From positions 3,237,501 through 3,301,500 of the forward strand of contig JAQIJC010000001.1 in the NCBI GenBank assembly GCA_036946405.1: DNA of 64,000 nucleotides. Reading direction: 5' to 3'. This DNA comes from Sphingomonas phyllosphaerae. Its GTDB lineage: Bacteria; Pseudomonadota; Alphaproteobacteria; Sphingomonadales; Sphingomonadaceae. A program made the position numbers and the translations under genes. The notes below the pieces were generated by a model. It ran no database searches. It saw nothing but the letters and a program-made list of their open reading frames with translations, and was not told where the DNA came from. Positions 9,477 to 19,594 of this stretch are shown one piece after another (position 1 is the stretch's first letter; each line of letters opens with the position of its first letter).

Positions 9477-10693
9477 CGCAGGCGCTGCACTTGACCAACG
9501 CGCGGCTGGTCTGCCCAGCCGGCGGCGAGCGCGACGGCGACGTGCTGATCGTCGACGGCACGATCGTGGCGGGCGAGGCGCCGAGCCGTGCCGAGCGCGT
9601 GGATTGTCGCGGCAAATTGCTCGCGCCGGGGATCATCGACGTCGGCGTGGCGCGGATCGACCGCGCGGCGGCGCGCGCGGGCGGCGTGGTGCGGGTCGCG
9701 CCTATGCCCGATCAGGTGCCGGTGCTCGACGAGCCGGGCGCGGTGCAGCGACTGGCGCTGATCGGGCGCCCCGATCTGTGGATCCATCCGATCGCCGCGG
9801 CGACACGCGGGCTGGCGGGCACGGACCTCGCCGAGATGGCGATCTGCCTGTCGGCGGGGGCGCGCGCGGTCGGCACCGGGCGCGGCTGGATCGCCGATTC
9901 GGGGGTGATGCACCGCGTGCTGATGTATGCGCGCGATCTCGACGTGGTGGTCGTCACGCACGCCGAGGACGGCGGGCTGGCAGCGGGCGCGGTGGCGACC
10001 GAGGGGGAGACCGCGACGCGGCTCGGGCTGCCGTCCGCCCCGGCGCTCGCCGAGCCGCTGGCGATCGCGCGCGACCTGATGCTGGCCGAGGAAACCGGCG
10101 CGCGGCTGCACCTGCGCTGCGTCACCACCGCGGCGGGATTTGCTTTGGTGCGCGCGGCCAAGGCGCGCGGGGTGCGGGTGACGTGCGGCGTCACCCCGGC
10201 GTATCTGCTGCTCAGCGACAATGCGATGAGCGATTTCCGCACCTTCGCGCATCTCTCGCCGCCGCTGCGCAGCGAGGACGATCGCAAGGCGGCGCTGGCG
10301 GCGCTCGCCGACGGGACGATCGACCTGCTGTGTTCGGGACACGATCCGCGCGGGCCGGAGGAGAAACGCCTGCCGTTCGCGGACGCCAGCGCGGGCGCGG
10401 CGGATGCGGCGACGCTGCTGCCGCTGGCGTTGGGGCTGGCGCGCGACGGGCGGGTGACGCTGCCGCGGCTCTTCGCGCTGCTGGCGACCGGGCCGGCGGC
10501 GCTGCTCGGGCTGGAGACGGGGACGCTGGCGGCGGGGATGCCGGGCGACGTGATCCTGATCGACGAGAGTGCGCCGTGGCAGATCGACGCCGACCGGCTG
10601 CCCGGCAAGGCAGGCAATACGCCGTTCGACGGCCTGCCGGTGCAGGGGCGCGTCGTGTCGATGTGGAAAGGCGGCCGCGCGATCGCGGGTTAG
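9473..10693 (+). CDS. pyrX: Dihydroorotase-like protein, probably non-catalytic (PyrC'/PyrX type)
   Basis: 406-residue amidohydrolase-fold protein. Active type I dihydroorotases carry DxHxH, HxST and DHAPH metal/active-site motifs. Here the first is [16 protein letters not shown] (both His gone), the second reads LRCVTT and the last SGHDPR; only the His in VVVTHAED remains. The rest of the fold, ending with [16 protein letters not shown], follows the family. Such inactive partners are known to hold PyrB in a dodecameric complex, as in Pseudomonas. Coupling to pyrB fits that role, and an active dihydroorotase must then be encoded elsewhere. It overlaps the convergent TPR gene by 4 bases. Confidence 0.85.
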   Translation: MTQALHLTNARLVCPAGGERDGDVLIVDGTIVAGEAPSRAERVDCRGKLLAPGIIDVGVARIDRAAARAGGVVRVAPMPDQVPVLDEPGAVQRLALIGRPDLWIHPIAAATRGLAGTDLAEMAICLSAGARAVGTGRGWIADSGVMHRVLMYARDLDVVVVTHAEDGGLAAGAVATEGETATRLGLPSAPALAEPLAIARDLMLAEETGARLHLRCVTTAAGFALVRAAKARGVRVTCGVTPAYLLLSDNAMSDFRTFAHLSPPLRSEDDRKAALAALADGTIDLLCSGHDPRGPEEKRLPFADASAGAADAATLLPLALGLARDGRVTLPRLFALLATGPAALLGLETGTLAAGMPGDVILIDESAPWQIDADRLPGKAGNTPFDGLPVQGRVVSMWKGGRAIAG

Positions 10694-11439
10694 CGTGCCG
10701 CGACCGCCACGGGCTCGGGTCGGTGGAGCGCGAGCGCCTCAGGCTGGCCAGGGTCGAGCGCGGGGGTGATCTTCATCAACGCGGCGACCTGATCGGCGGC
10801 CCCTTGCGGCCGGGCGAAGCGCATCCAGTCGAGGATGCGTTGACGCGCCTGCGCGGGCGGAAGATCGAGCCCGACGAGGAAGAAGGCGTCGGACCATTCT
10901 CCGGCCAACGCGAGCGCAAGCGCGAGATTCTGCCGGGTGCGGGCGTCGGCGCCGGGCACGCGCATCGCGGCCATCAGCACCTCGACGCCCTGCCCCGGCT
11001 CCCCCGCGAGCGCCAGCGCCAGCCCGCGGTCGGCGGCGGGGATCAGCGCGGCGTGGCGCGACAGGGTCGATCGTGCCGCGGCTTGCTGCCCGCTGGCGAT
11101 CTGCGCGAGCACGAGGTGAAGCGCGCTTGCGCCGTCCGCTTGGTCGAGCGCGACCGCATCCTCGAACGCTTGCGCGGCCGAGCGGAAACGGCCCGCGCGC
11201 AGGTATGCGGTGCCGAGCAGGACACGGCGCGCGCCGTCGCTGGCGTTCGCCGCGACCGCCTGTTCGGCATATGCCACCGCGATCGGCCAGCGACGTTGCC
11301 GGAGCGCGCGCTCGGCTGCCGCGACGGGGTCGGCGCGTGCCACCGACGTGCGGCCGAAGTCGAAGCGCCACACGCTGCACCCGGACAGCGCGAGCGCGAG
11401 CAGCAAAGTGGTGCCGGCGCGGAGCAAGACCCCGCGCAT
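10690..11439 (-). CDS. TPR-repeat lipoprotein
   Basis: 249 residues. The N-terminus has a lipoprotein signal (MRGVLLRAGTTLLLALALSG then Cys, lipobox LSGC at ~18-21), followed by about 200 residues of helical TPR-like pairs (AYAEQAVAANASDGARRVLL, GTAYLRAGRFRSAAQAFEDA). It is therefore probably a periplasmic scaffold anchored in a membrane. Its ATG overlaps the stop of the ParA-type gene (ATGA), so the two are made together. The partner is unknown; related TPR proteins beside ParA genes have been linked to pilus assembly or envelope complexes, which is only a guess here. Confidence 0.8.
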   Translation of the reverse strand: MRGVLLRAGTTLLLALALSGCSVWRFDFGRTSVARADPVAAAERALRQRRWPIAVAYAEQAVAANASDGARRVLLGTAYLRAGRFRSAAQAFEDAVALDQADGASALHLVLAQIASGQQAAARSTLSRHAALIPAADRGLALALAGEPGQGVEVLMAAMRVPGADARTRQNLALALALAGEWSDAFFLVGLDLPPAQARQRILDWMRFARPQGAADQVAALMKITPALDPGQPEALALHRPEPVAVAAR

Positions 11440-12155
11440 CAGCCCAGCACCCTCCGTCCGAAGCTGTTCGCGGTCGCGCGCACCGCACCGTAGCCGCCGC
11501 CGAGGGTGCCGGTCGTGAAGACGGTGCGGCGGAAGTTCTTCTCGAGCCGGTCGGAAACATGGTTCCAAAGTGCGGCGATCTCCGCCGCCGCGGGGCCGTC
11601 CGGGTCGGTGTCGATGACCGTGCGACCGTCCGCCATCGATGCGGCATATTCGGTGCGCTGGTGAACGGTGACCGCGGCGACCGTGCCGTGCTGCGACAGC
11701 GCGACCGTGGTGTCGGCGGTGATCGGCGCGTTCTCGGTGGCGGCGTTGACGACGAACAGCAGCGGCTTGCCCGAGCGTTCGCAGAGGTCGACGGTGCCGC
11801 CGACCGCGTGAAGATCGTGCGGGCTGGGCCGCGTCGGCACCACGATCAGCTCGGCCAGATGGATCGCGGCCTGGATCGCAACGGTCAGCGCGGGCGGCGT
11901 GTCGATCACGACCAGCCGGACGCCCTTGTCGCGCAGGCCCTCGAGGTCGGTCGCGAGCCGGTTGACCCCGGTGACGTCGAAGGAGGGCCAGCGGTCGGTG
12001 CGCGCACCGGCCCATGGCGCGAGCGTGCCTTGCGGGTCGAGATCGAGCAACGCGACCGGTCCGACGCCGGCGCGCTCCGCCTGCACCGCGAGGTGCCCGG
12101 CAAGCGTCGTCTTACCCGACCCGCCCTTCTGCGATGCCACCGCGAGTACGCGCAT
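11439..12155 (-). CDS. ParA/MinD-type ATPase
   Basis: 238 residues starting MRVLAVASQKGGSGKTTLAG, a deviant Walker A motif (KGGSGKTT) typical of ParA proteins; Walker A' VALLDLDPQG (~40) and Walker B VRLVVIDTPPA (~78-88) follow. These proteins position plasmids, chromosomes or large protein complexes. No parB or parS-like partner is adjacent, so this is an orphan ParA, paired by overlap with the TPR lipoprotein. The ATG at 12155 is chosen because the P-loop then begins at the usual distance from the N-terminus. Confidence 0.88.
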   Translation of the reverse strand: MRVLAVASQKGGSGKTTLAGHLAVQAERAGVGPVALLDLDPQGTLAPWAGARTDRWPSFDVTGVNRLATDLEGLRDKGVRLVVIDTPPALTVAIQAAIHLAELIVVPTRPSPHDLHAVGGTVDLCERSGKPLLFVVNAATENAPITADTTVALSQHGTVAAVTVHQRTEYAASMADGRTVIDTDPDGPAAAEIAALWNHVSDRLEKNFRRTVFTTGTLGGGYGAVRATANSFGRRVLG

Positions 12156-12233
12156 GTCGGCTGCCGATGTCCCCCGTTGATCAGTGCGGCTGCTTGCCAC
12201 GCGGATGGTGGAGGAAGCGTTAAAGACGCTCGA

Positions 12234-13115
12234 TCAAATGCTTGCCCATTCGGCGCGTGGCACGCCCTGCGCCCAGAGCAGCGCGGTCAGGTCGCCGTGC
12301 TCGATGCGCGCCGCCGCCGCCGCGGCGACGATCGGCTTGGCACGATAAGCGACACCCAGTCCCGCGACCTCGATCATCGCCAGATCGTTGGCGCCGTCGC
12401 CGACCGCCAGCGTGGCGGCATCGGCGAGCCCGAGCGCGGCGCGGGTGTCCAGCAGCGTCTCGCGCTTGGTCGCGGCGCCGACGATCGGGCGTGCGACGGT
12501 GCCCGACAGCATCGCGCCGTCGATCTCCAGCACGTTGGCGATCGCGCGATCGAAGCCGATTTCGGCCGCGACCGGCTCGGCGAAGCGCGTGAAGCCGCCC
12601 GACACCAAAACCGCGCTCGCCCCCCAGCCGCGCATCGTGCGGACCAGTTCGCGCGCGCCGGGCATCAGGTGCACGCGCTCGGCACGGCAGGTGTCGATGA
12701 CGGCGGCGTCGAGCCCCTTGAGCAACGCGACGCGCGCGTCGAGCGCGGCCTCGAAGTCCAGCTCGCCGCGCATCGCCGCCTCGGTGATCGCGGCGATCTT
12801 CGGCTTAAGGCCCGCATAATCGGCGAGTTCGTCGATGCACTCGACGGTGATCATCGTCGAATCCATGTCGGCGACCAGCAGCATCTTGCGCCGGCCGTCG
12901 CGCGGCTGGACGACCACGTCGACACGCTCGAACGCGCCTTCCAGCGCGGCACGGGCGTCGGCCGGGGCCAGTTCGAACTGCCAGTCGGCGGCGTCGCCTT
13001 CGTCGATCCACGCCAGCGTCGTCGGCGCGCAGCCCGCCGCGGCGAGGCGCTCGTGCGCCGCCGCCATGATGTTGGGCGTCAGCCGCCCTGCTGCTATCAG
13101 CGTCGCCGTGAACAT
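12234..13115 (-). CDS. serB: Phosphoserine phosphatase
   Basis: 293 residues. Last step of serine synthesis, hydrolysing O-phosphoserine. The HAD motif I is [21 protein letters not shown] (nucleophile is the first Asp), motif [12 protein letters not shown], motif [12 protein letters not shown], motif [23 protein letters not shown]. The N-terminal ~90 residues form the ACT-like regulatory part. The ATG at 13113-13115 lies in the same CATG as the miaA start, so the two divergent genes overlap by two bases and their control elements must lie inside each other's coding sequence. Confidence 0.95.
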   Translation of the reverse strand: MFTATLIAAGRLTPNIMAAAHERLAAAGCAPTTLAWIDEGDAADWQFELAPADARAALEGAFERVDVVVQPRDGRRKMLLVADMDSTMITVECIDELADYAGLKPKIAAITEAAMRGELDFEAALDARVALLKGLDAAVIDTCRAERVHLMPGARELVRTMRGWGASAVLVSGGFTRFAEPVAAEIGFDRAIANVLEIDGAMLSGTVARPIVGAATKRETLLDTRAALGLADAATLAVGDGANDLAMIEVAGLGVAYRAKPIVAAAAAARIEHGDLTALLWAQGVPRAEWASI

Positions 13116-14028
13116 GCCTAACCCCGCAAAGCCAAGGCTGGCGCTCATCGCAGGGCCGACCGCCAGCGGCAAGAGCGCGCTGGCGATCGAACTGGCGGAA
13201 GCGATCGGCGGGACGGTCATCAACGCCGACGCCAGCCAGGTGTATCGCGACCTGCGCGTGCTGTCGGCGCGCCCCTGCCCCGCCGACGAAGCGCGCGTGC
13301 CGCACCGGCTGTTCGGCTATGTCGACGGCGCGGAGGCGTGTTCGGCGGCGCGCTGGGCGGCGGACGCGGCGGCGGAGGTGAGGCGCATCCACGACGCAGG
13401 CGGCGTGCCGGTGCTGGTCGGCGGGACCGGGCTGTACCTGCGCACCTTGCTCGATGGGATCGCGCCGGTGCCGGAGATCGACGTCGAGGTGCGCGCGGCG
13501 GTGCGGGCGATGCCGGTCGCCGAGGCCCATGCCGCGCTGTCGCGGGAGGACCCGGAAGCGGCGACGCGGCTCAACGCCCGCGACACGACGCGGGTCGCGC
13601 GCGCATTGGAGGTGGTGCGATCGACAGGGCGGACGCTGGCGACGTGGCAGGCCGACCGAAGCGGCGGGATCGGCGACACGGTGGAGGTGCGCGGGTCGGT
13701 GCTGTTACCCGACCGCGAGACGTTGATGGCGCGCTGCGACGCGCGGCTGGTGCAGATGTTCGACGAGGGGGGCGTCGAGGAAGTCGCCGCGCTGCTGGCG
13801 CGCGACGACGTGCCCGGGGATGCGCCGGTGCGGCGCGCGATCGGCGTCCCGGAAATCGCCGCGATGCTCGCCGGCTCGTTGTCGCGCGCGGACGCGATGG
13901 CGGCGGCGCAACTGGCGACACGGCGCTACGCCAAGCGCCAATATACGTGGTTTCGCAATCAGTTACCCCACGACTGGCAATGCTGCACCGCGCCAAATTT
14001 GCAATTTTATTTCTCTGAAAGCGGTTGA
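13114..14028 (+). CDS. miaA: tRNA dimethylallyltransferase
   Basis: 304 residues. Adds the dimethylallyl group to A37 of tRNAs reading UNN codons. P-loop [13 protein letters not shown] at ~11-23, substrate motif [18 protein letters not shown] and the [13 protein letters not shown] motif (~109-121) are present, as is the C-terminal [14 protein letters not shown]. The last ~12 codons are AT-rich compared with the rest ([10 protein letters not shown]), perhaps because they overlap the promoter region of ilvB. Starts divergently from serB within one CATG. Confidence 0.95.
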   Translation: MPNPAKPRLALIAGPTASGKSALAIELAEAIGGTVINADASQVYRDLRVLSARPCPADEARVPHRLFGYVDGAEACSAARWAADAAAEVRRIHDAGGVPVLVGGTGLYLRTLLDGIAPVPEIDVEVRAAVRAMPVAEAHAALSREDPEAATRLNARDTTRVARALEVVRSTGRTLATWQADRSGGIGDTVEVRGSVLLPDRETLMARCDARLVQMFDEGGVEEVAALLARDDVPGDAPVRRAIGVPEIAAMLAGSLSRADAMAAAQLATRRYAKRQYTWFRNQLPHDWQCCTAPNLQFYFSESG

Positions 14029-14107
14029 CGCGTAACTTTCTATGCCGTAGCGCGCCCGGACCCGGCAGGCTAAGACGTTTGCCCTTTCCCCAATGAGGAG
14101 ACGTGAC

Positions 14108-15868
14108 GTGACCGAGAAGAGCGGAGCAGACATCCTGGTCGAGGCGCTGTGCGATCTCGGCGTGGAGGTCGTGTTCGGCTATCCGGGTGGTGCCGTCCTG
14201 CCGATCTACGACGCTTTGTTCCGGTCGAAACGAATTCGCCACATTCTCGTGCGTCACGAACAGGCCGCGACCCATGCCGCGGAAGGCTATGCGCGCTCGA
14301 CGGGCAAGCCCGGCGTCGTGCTGGTCACCTCCGGCCCCGGTGCGACCAACGCGGTCACCGGCATCACCGACGCGCTGCTCGATTCGATCCCGATGGTGGT
14401 CATCACCGGGCAGGTCCCGACCGCGCTGATCGGCTCGGACGCATTCCAGGAAGCCGACACCGTCGGCATCACGCGGCATTGCTCGAAGCACAATTATCTC
14501 GTGAAGGATCCGGCGCGGCTCGGCGCGGTCATCCACGAGGCGTTCCACATCGCCACCTCGGGCCGCCCCGGCCCGGTCGTGGTCGACATCCCAAAGGACG
14601 TGCAGGTCGCGACCGCCGGCTATGCCAAGCCCGGCCCGATCCAGCACAAGACCTATCGCCCGCAGCTGAAGGCCGATCGTGCCGCGATCGAGCAGGTCGT
14701 CGACATGCTGGCCGCCGCCGAACGCCCGGTGCTCTATACCGGCGGCGGGGTCATCAACTCCGGCCCGGCGGCGTCGCAATTGTTGCAGGAGCTGGCGAAG
14801 ATCACCGGCGCGCCAGTGACGTCGACGCTGATGGGACTCGGCGCCTATCCCGCCAGCGGGCCGCAATGGCTCGGAATGCTGGGGATGCACGGCACCTATG
14901 AAGCCAATATGGCGATGAACCAGGCCGATCTGGTCGTCGCGATCGGCTCGCGCTTCGACGACCGGGTCACCGGGCGGCTCGACGCCTTTTCGCCCAACAG
15001 CCGCAAGGTGCATATCGACATCGACCGGTCGAGCATCAACAAGACGGTGCGGATCGATCTTCCGATCGTCGCCGATGCCGGCCATGCGATGCAGGACATG
15101 GTGCACGTATGGAAGGCGCGCCAGCATCCCAGGCCCGACATCGCCGAATGGATGCGGCGGATCGAGGGCTGGCGGGCGCGCAAGTGCCTCGACTTCCCCG
15201 AAACCGGCCCGAACGAGAACCATGGCGAGATCATGCCGCAGCGTGCGATCCGCGCGCTGTACGACGCCACGCATCACCGCCAGCCGATCATCACCACCGA
15301 GGTCGGCCAGCACCAGATGTGGGCCGCGCAGCATTTCGGGTTCGATCTGCCGAACAAGTGGCTGACGAGCGGCGGGCTCGGCACGATGGGCTATGGCCTG
15401 CCCGCGGCGATCGGCGCGCAGCTCGGCAATCCTAATGCGCTGGTGATCGACATCGCGGGCGAGGCGTCGATCCAGATGAACATCCAGGAGCTGGCGACGG
15501 CGACGCAATATCGCCTGCCGGTCAAGGTGTTCATCCTCAACAACGAATATATGGGAATGGTCCGCCAGTGGCAGGAGCTGACCTATGAGAGCCGCTATGC
15601 CGAGAGCTATTCGGACTCGCTGCCCGATTTTGTCAAGCTGGCCGAAGCCTATGGCTGGAAGGGCATCCGGATCGAGCGGCCGGACCAGCTGGAGGCGGGG
15701 ATCGCGGCGATGCTCGCCCACGACGGCCCGGTGATGGTGGATTGCATGGTGGCGAAGCTCGCCAATTGCTTCCCGATGATCCCGAGCGGCGCGGCGCACA
15801 CCGACATGATCCTGCAGGCCAACGAGGTCAGCGGGACCATGGACGACGAGGCCAAGGCGCTGGTTTGA
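14108..15868 (+). CDS. ilvB: Acetolactate synthase, large (catalytic) subunit
   Basis: 586 residues. ThDP-dependent enzyme making acetolactate or acetohydroxybutyrate, the first common step of Val/Leu/Ile synthesis. Seen: FGYPGGAVLPIYDAL with the catalytic Glu region RHEQAATHAAEGYAR, and the ThDP/Mg motif around GEASIQMNIQELATA-YRLPVKVFILNN (~455-490). I choose GTG 14108, seven bases after AGGAG (14096-14100), instead of the ATG at 14093 that contains part of that SD. The SD GAGGAG would otherwise be inside the gene. ilvN follows after a repeat-filled 185-base gap. Confidence 0.95.
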   Translation: MTEKSGADILVEALCDLGVEVVFGYPGGAVLPIYDALFRSKRIRHILVRHEQAATHAAEGYARSTGKPGVVLVTSGPGATNAVTGITDALLDSIPMVVITGQVPTALIGSDAFQEADTVGITRHCSKHNYLVKDPARLGAVIHEAFHIATSGRPGPVVVDIPKDVQVATAGYAKPGPIQHKTYRPQLKADRAAIEQVVDMLAAAERPVLYTGGGVINSGPAASQLLQELAKITGAPVTSTLMGLGAYPASGPQWLGMLGMHGTYEANMAMNQADLVVAIGSRFDDRVTGRLDAFSPNSRKVHIDIDRSSINKTVRIDLPIVADAGHAMQDMVHVWKARQHPRPDIAEWMRRIEGWRARKCLDFPETGPNENHGEIMPQRAIRALYDATHHRQPIITTEVGQHQMWAAQHFGFDLPNKWLTSGGLGTMGYGLPAAIGAQLGNPNALVIDIAGEASIQMNIQELATATQYRLPVKVFILNNEYMGMVRQWQELTYESRYAESYSDSLPDFVKLAEAYGWKGIRIERPDQLEAGIAAMLAHDGPVMVDCMVAKLANCFPMIPSGAAHTDMILQANEVSGTMDDEAKALV

Positions 15869-15870
15869 CG

Positions 15871-16040
15871 CACCCTCCCCCTCCCTTTCAAGGGAGGGGG
15901 TCGGGGTGGGTAGCGTCCTGGCGGGGTACGGGCGGCGCACGCGTCGCGGTCCACCGTATCACGTGCACGCCCCCCCCCCAGCCCCTCCCTTGAAAGGGAG
16001 GGGAGTGAGAAACCCCCGACCCCTCCCTTAAAAGGAGGGG
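15871..16040. repeat. Cluster of family D palindromes between ilvB and ilvN
   Basis: Contains ccctccctttcaagggaggg (15880-15900) with a downstream tcggggtgggt, and at 15980-16040 two near-tandem inverted-repeat units of cccctccctt(g)aaa(gg)gaggggagtgaga. The last unit runs into the ribosome site of ilvN, so the repeat itself supplies AAGGAGGGG. A second pair of family D units lies at 17847-17973. Because ilvB-ilvN should be one transcript, hairpins here could alter small-subunit expression. Confidence 0.8.
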
Positions 16041-16053
16041 AGTGAGAGCTGAA

Positions 16054-16569
16054 ATGCACATCCGTGAAGAGAAAGCCGAACGCCACACTTTGGCGGTGAT
16101 CGTCGACAACGAGCCGGGCATCCTCGCCCGGATCGCCGGTCTGTTCACCGCGCGCGGCTATAATATCGAGAGCCTGACGGTCAGCGAGATCACCGCCGAC
16201 AAGGCAGTCAGCCGGATCACGATCGTCACCAGCGCCAGCCCCGCGACGCTGGAGCAGATCGTCGCGCAGCTCGACCGGCTGGTGCCCGTCCACCGCGTCC
16301 ACGACCTGACTGCCGAGGGCGATCACGTCGAGCGCGAATTGGCGCTGGTCAAGGTGCGCGGCACTGGCGACCAGCGTATCGAGGCGCTGCGGCTCGCGGA
16401 GGTCTATCGCGCGCGCGTGGTCGATGCGACCACCAGCAGCTTCGTGTTCGAGGTGACGGGCGGCACGAGCAAGATCGACAAGTTTCTGGAACTGATGGCG
16501 GAGGTCGGCCTGATCGAAGTCGCCCGCACCGGCATCGTCGCCATCGCCCGCGGCAAGGACGCGGCGTAA
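16054..16569 (+). CDS. ilvN: Acetolactate synthase, small (regulatory) subunit
   Basis: 171 residues. ACT-domain subunit that activates the large subunit and confers feedback inhibition by branched-chain amino acids. The ACT domain is at ~10-85 (HTLAVIVDNEPGILARIAGL, YNIESLTVSE), followed by the C-terminal ALS_ss_C part to ARGKDAA. I prefer ATG 16054 (MHIREEKAERH, family-like start). A GTG at 16042 is an alternative; it lies only three bases after AGGAGG, while the ATG lies 15 bases after it, so neither spacing is ideal. Confidence 0.93.
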   Translation: MHIREEKAERHTLAVIVDNEPGILARIAGLFTARGYNIESLTVSEITADKAVSRITIVTSASPATLEQIVAQLDRLVPVHRVHDLTAEGDHVERELALVKVRGTGDQRIEALRLAEVYRARVVDATTSSFVFEVTGGTSKIDKFLELMAEVGLIEVARTGIVAIARGKDAA

Positions 16570-16601
16570 GCGAAGCGTCTTCGTCGTATACATTCTTAAC
16601 C

Positions 16602-17724
<1,123 letters not shown>

Positions 17725-18058
17725 GCGCCGGGCGGCAGGCGTCGGCGAAGCCGATCGCCTGACTCGCCCCAGCGCGGCCGGCACGACAGAGCCGGCCCAT
17801 AGGGCACGGCTTTGCCGTGTCCGACGGGCCGGCGGGTGGGTCATCGCTCCCCTCCCTTTCAAGGGAGGGGCTGGGGGTGGGTCGCGTGCTCATGATCCGG
17901 TCACCCCCGGCGTTCCCGGCCGCCGTATTCACCCGGACGCCACCCACCCCAACCCCTCCCTTGAAAGGGAAGGGCTTTCCTCCGCCACCCCCCACCTAAC
18001 CGCTTTGTAACCCCGAACCCGATTGCCGCCCGCGACCGCCTCCTGTAATCGCGCGCAG
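17725..18058. other. Gene-free stretch with hairpins and a family D repeat pair
   Basis: Right after ilvC there is a hairpin-prone run (ggcacggctttgccgtgtc, ~17803-17822), then two family D palindromes in opposite order: ccctccctttcaagggaggg near 17848-17868 and cccctcccttgaaaggga near 17950-17968, each flanked by a ccacccc/ggggtgg motif. I see no gene. A promoter for the following gene must lie in the last ~90 bases, but no convincing -35/-10 pair stands out. Confidence 0.7.
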
Positions 18059-18847
18059 ATGCGGACGGCGACGTACCGAGCTTCGTCGTACCGGACCCGC
18101 CAAGACACGGGCAGCCGAATCGTGTCGGTGCTGCTGGCGGTCGGCATCGCGATCGCGATCATCCTCGCGCTGCTCACCATGGGCGGCGTGGTGCGTGGCG
18201 ACTTCGGCGACGGCCGCCGGCTGACGACCTTCGACGTGCGCAGCGAGGGCGCGAAGCAACAGAAGTCGGAGACGCAGAAGGCCGAGCGCCAGCAGGCCGC
18301 GCCGACCCGTAGCGAGATCACGCCGCCGCGCGTCGTCACCCCGCGCCCGGTGCCGGCGCCGCCACTCCCCGAACAGCCGCTGCACTTGCCCGGCGTGATG
18401 ATCCTCAACCGCGCCGATTTCGCCGCCTCGGACATCGGAACGATCAAGGGCACCGCCGGTCCGCCCGCGAATGGCCGCGGCGACAGCGGGCGCGGCGACG
18501 ACACGCAGACCGTCGGGCTGGGGCCGGGCGGCGAGCCGCTCTACGCCGCCGAATGGTATCGTCGCCCCCGCCCCGCCGAGACGCAGCCGTACATGCCGCG
18601 TGGCAAGACCGGCTGGGGAATGGTCGCGTGCCGCACCGCGCCGCGCTTCCACGTCGAGGATTGCCGCGAGTTGGGCGAGACGCCCGGTTCCGGGATCGGG
18701 CGCGCGCTGCGGCAGGCGGCGTGGCAGTTCCTGGTCCGTCCGCCGCGCAAGGGCGGGACCGAACTGATCGGCGCGTGGGTGCGGATCCGCTTCGATATCA
18801 TCCCCACCGGCGGCCCGGATCCGGATCAGGAACCCGCGGGCGAATAG
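18059..18847 (+). CDS. Single-span envelope protein, TonB-like C-terminus
   Basis: 262 residues. One membrane segment near residues 22-44 (VSVLLAVGIAIAIILALLTM), then a charged and Pro-rich linker (ITPPRVVTPRPVPAPPLP, ~94-112), and a C-terminal domain with GWGMVACRTAPRFHVEDC, ...GRALRQAAWQFLVRPPR and WVRIRFDII. This linker-plus-domain plan recalls energy-transducing TonB proteins, but the TonB C-terminal signature is weak. ATG 18059 is chosen; an upstream TTG is possible. A hairpin covers its stop codon. Function unassigned. Confidence 0.7.
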   Translation: MRTATYRASSYRTRQDTGSRIVSVLLAVGIAIAIILALLTMGGVVRGDFGDGRRLTTFDVRSEGAKQQKSETQKAERQQAAPTRSEITPPRVVTPRPVPAPPLPEQPLHLPGVMILNRADFAASDIGTIKGTAGPPANGRGDSGRGDDTQTVGLGPGGEPLYAAEWYRRPRPAETQPYMPRGKTGWGMVACRTAPRFHVEDCRELGETPGSGIGRALRQAAWQFLVRPPRKGGTELIGAWVRIRFDIIPTGGPDPDQEPAGE

Positions 18848-18857
18848 CCGCCCGCGG
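18834..18857 (+). terminator. Perfect 9-bp hairpin over a stop codon
   Basis: CCGCGGGCG (18834-18842) and CGCCCGCGG (18849-18857) pair with a six-base loop that contains the TAG stop of the preceding gene. There is no T-run after it, so it may be an RNA 3' end protector or a weak terminator. Confidence 0.4.
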
Positions 18858-18903
18858 CGAAATGATCCGTTTCGCGCGCGGCGTCTTCGCAACGACGCGA
18901 AAC

Positions 18904-18923
18904 TGTGGTGCAACCGAACCACA
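18904..18923. promoter_or_regulatory. Inverted repeat upstream of yceI-like gene
   Basis: TGTGGT and ACCACA, eight bases apart, lie 18 bases before the ATG and directly before AGGAGG. It may be an operator or an RNA hairpin near the ribosome site. Support is only the symmetry. Confidence 0.3.
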
Positions 18924-18940
18924 ACAGGAGGATCAACAAC

Positions 18941-19558
18941 ATGCGTCCGATCATCGCCGCCGTTCTCGCCATGACGCTCGCCGTCCCGGCCGTCGCGCAG
19001 CTCGCGACCACCCCGCAGCAGCCCGGCCAGCCGCAGGCGGCGCGCGTCGCCGCCGGCACCTATCAGGTCGACCCTGCGCACACGCAGGTGACGTGGGAAG
19101 TCAACCACATGGGCTTCTCGATGCTGCAGGGTCAGTTCGGCGCGCAGGGCGGATCGATCACGATCGACCCGAAAAAGCCCGCCGCGACCAAGGTCGACGT
19201 CACCTTCGCGATCGATGAGCTGTCCACCACCTCGGCGCAATTTGCCAAGCACCTCAAGTCGGGCGACTTCTTCGACGCCGCCGCCAACCCGACCGCGCGC
19301 TTCGTCTCCACCTCCGTAACGGCGCGCGGACCGAACCGCGCGACGCTGAACGGCAATCTGACGATCAAGGGCGTCACCAAGCCGGTCGCGCTGGACGTCA
19401 CCTTCGTCGGTGCGGGCACCAACCCGATGAGCAAGAAGGTCAATTTCGGCTTCACCGGCACCGGCACGATCAAGCGCAGCGACTTCGGGCTCGGCTATGC
19501 CGCGCCGGTCGTGTCCGACAACGTCAAGCTGACGGTGCAGGCGGCGTTCACCGCCTGA
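18941..19558 (+). CDS. YceI-family periplasmic lipid-binding-like protein
   Basis: 205 residues. Signal peptide MRPIIAAVLAMTLAVPAVAQ, then the lipocalin-like YceI domain (YQVDPAHTQVTWEVNHMGFS, ~42-61; GNLTIKGVTKPVALDV, ~139-154). Family members bind isoprenoid-like lipids in the periplasm; the physiological role is mostly unknown. The ATG at 18941 follows CAGGAGGATCAAC. It converges with the next small exported gene across a strong hairpin at 19566-19592. Confidence 0.9.
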   Translation: MRPIIAAVLAMTLAVPAVAQLATTPQQPGQPQAARVAAGTYQVDPAHTQVTWEVNHMGFSMLQGQFGAQGGSITIDPKKPAATKVDVTFAIDELSTTSAQFAKHLKSGDFFDAAANPTARFVSTSVTARGPNRATLNGNLTIKGVTKPVALDVTFVGAGTNPMSKKVNFGFTGTGTIKRSDFGLGYAAPVVSDNVKLTVQAAFTA

Positions 19559-19565
19559 CCGCCGT

Positions 19566-19592
19566 CCCGGCCCCGCCACGCGCGGGGCCGGG
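19566..19592. terminator. Strong hairpin between convergent genes
   Basis: CCCGGCCCCGC (19566-19576) pairs perfectly with GCGGGGCCGGG (19582-19592) around a five-base loop. It lies between the yceI-like stop and the end of the opposite gene, so it could act as a bidirectional terminator, although neither side has a T-run. Confidence 0.55.
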
Positions 19593-19594
19593 CG

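Noticed and set aside
9448..11493. 681-residue frame crossing pyrX and the TPR gene
   Set aside because: Overlaps two supported genes; composition is Arg/Gly/Ala only.
10690..12015. 441-residue fusion of ParA region and TPR lipoprotein
   Set aside because: The upstream half is in the wrong frame for ParA; the lipoprotein signal marks a true start at 11439.
14023..14107. Possible leader peptide or attenuator before ilvB
   Set aside because: Only ATG CCG TAG is found and no branched-chain codon run or stem; nothing comparable to the leuA leader.
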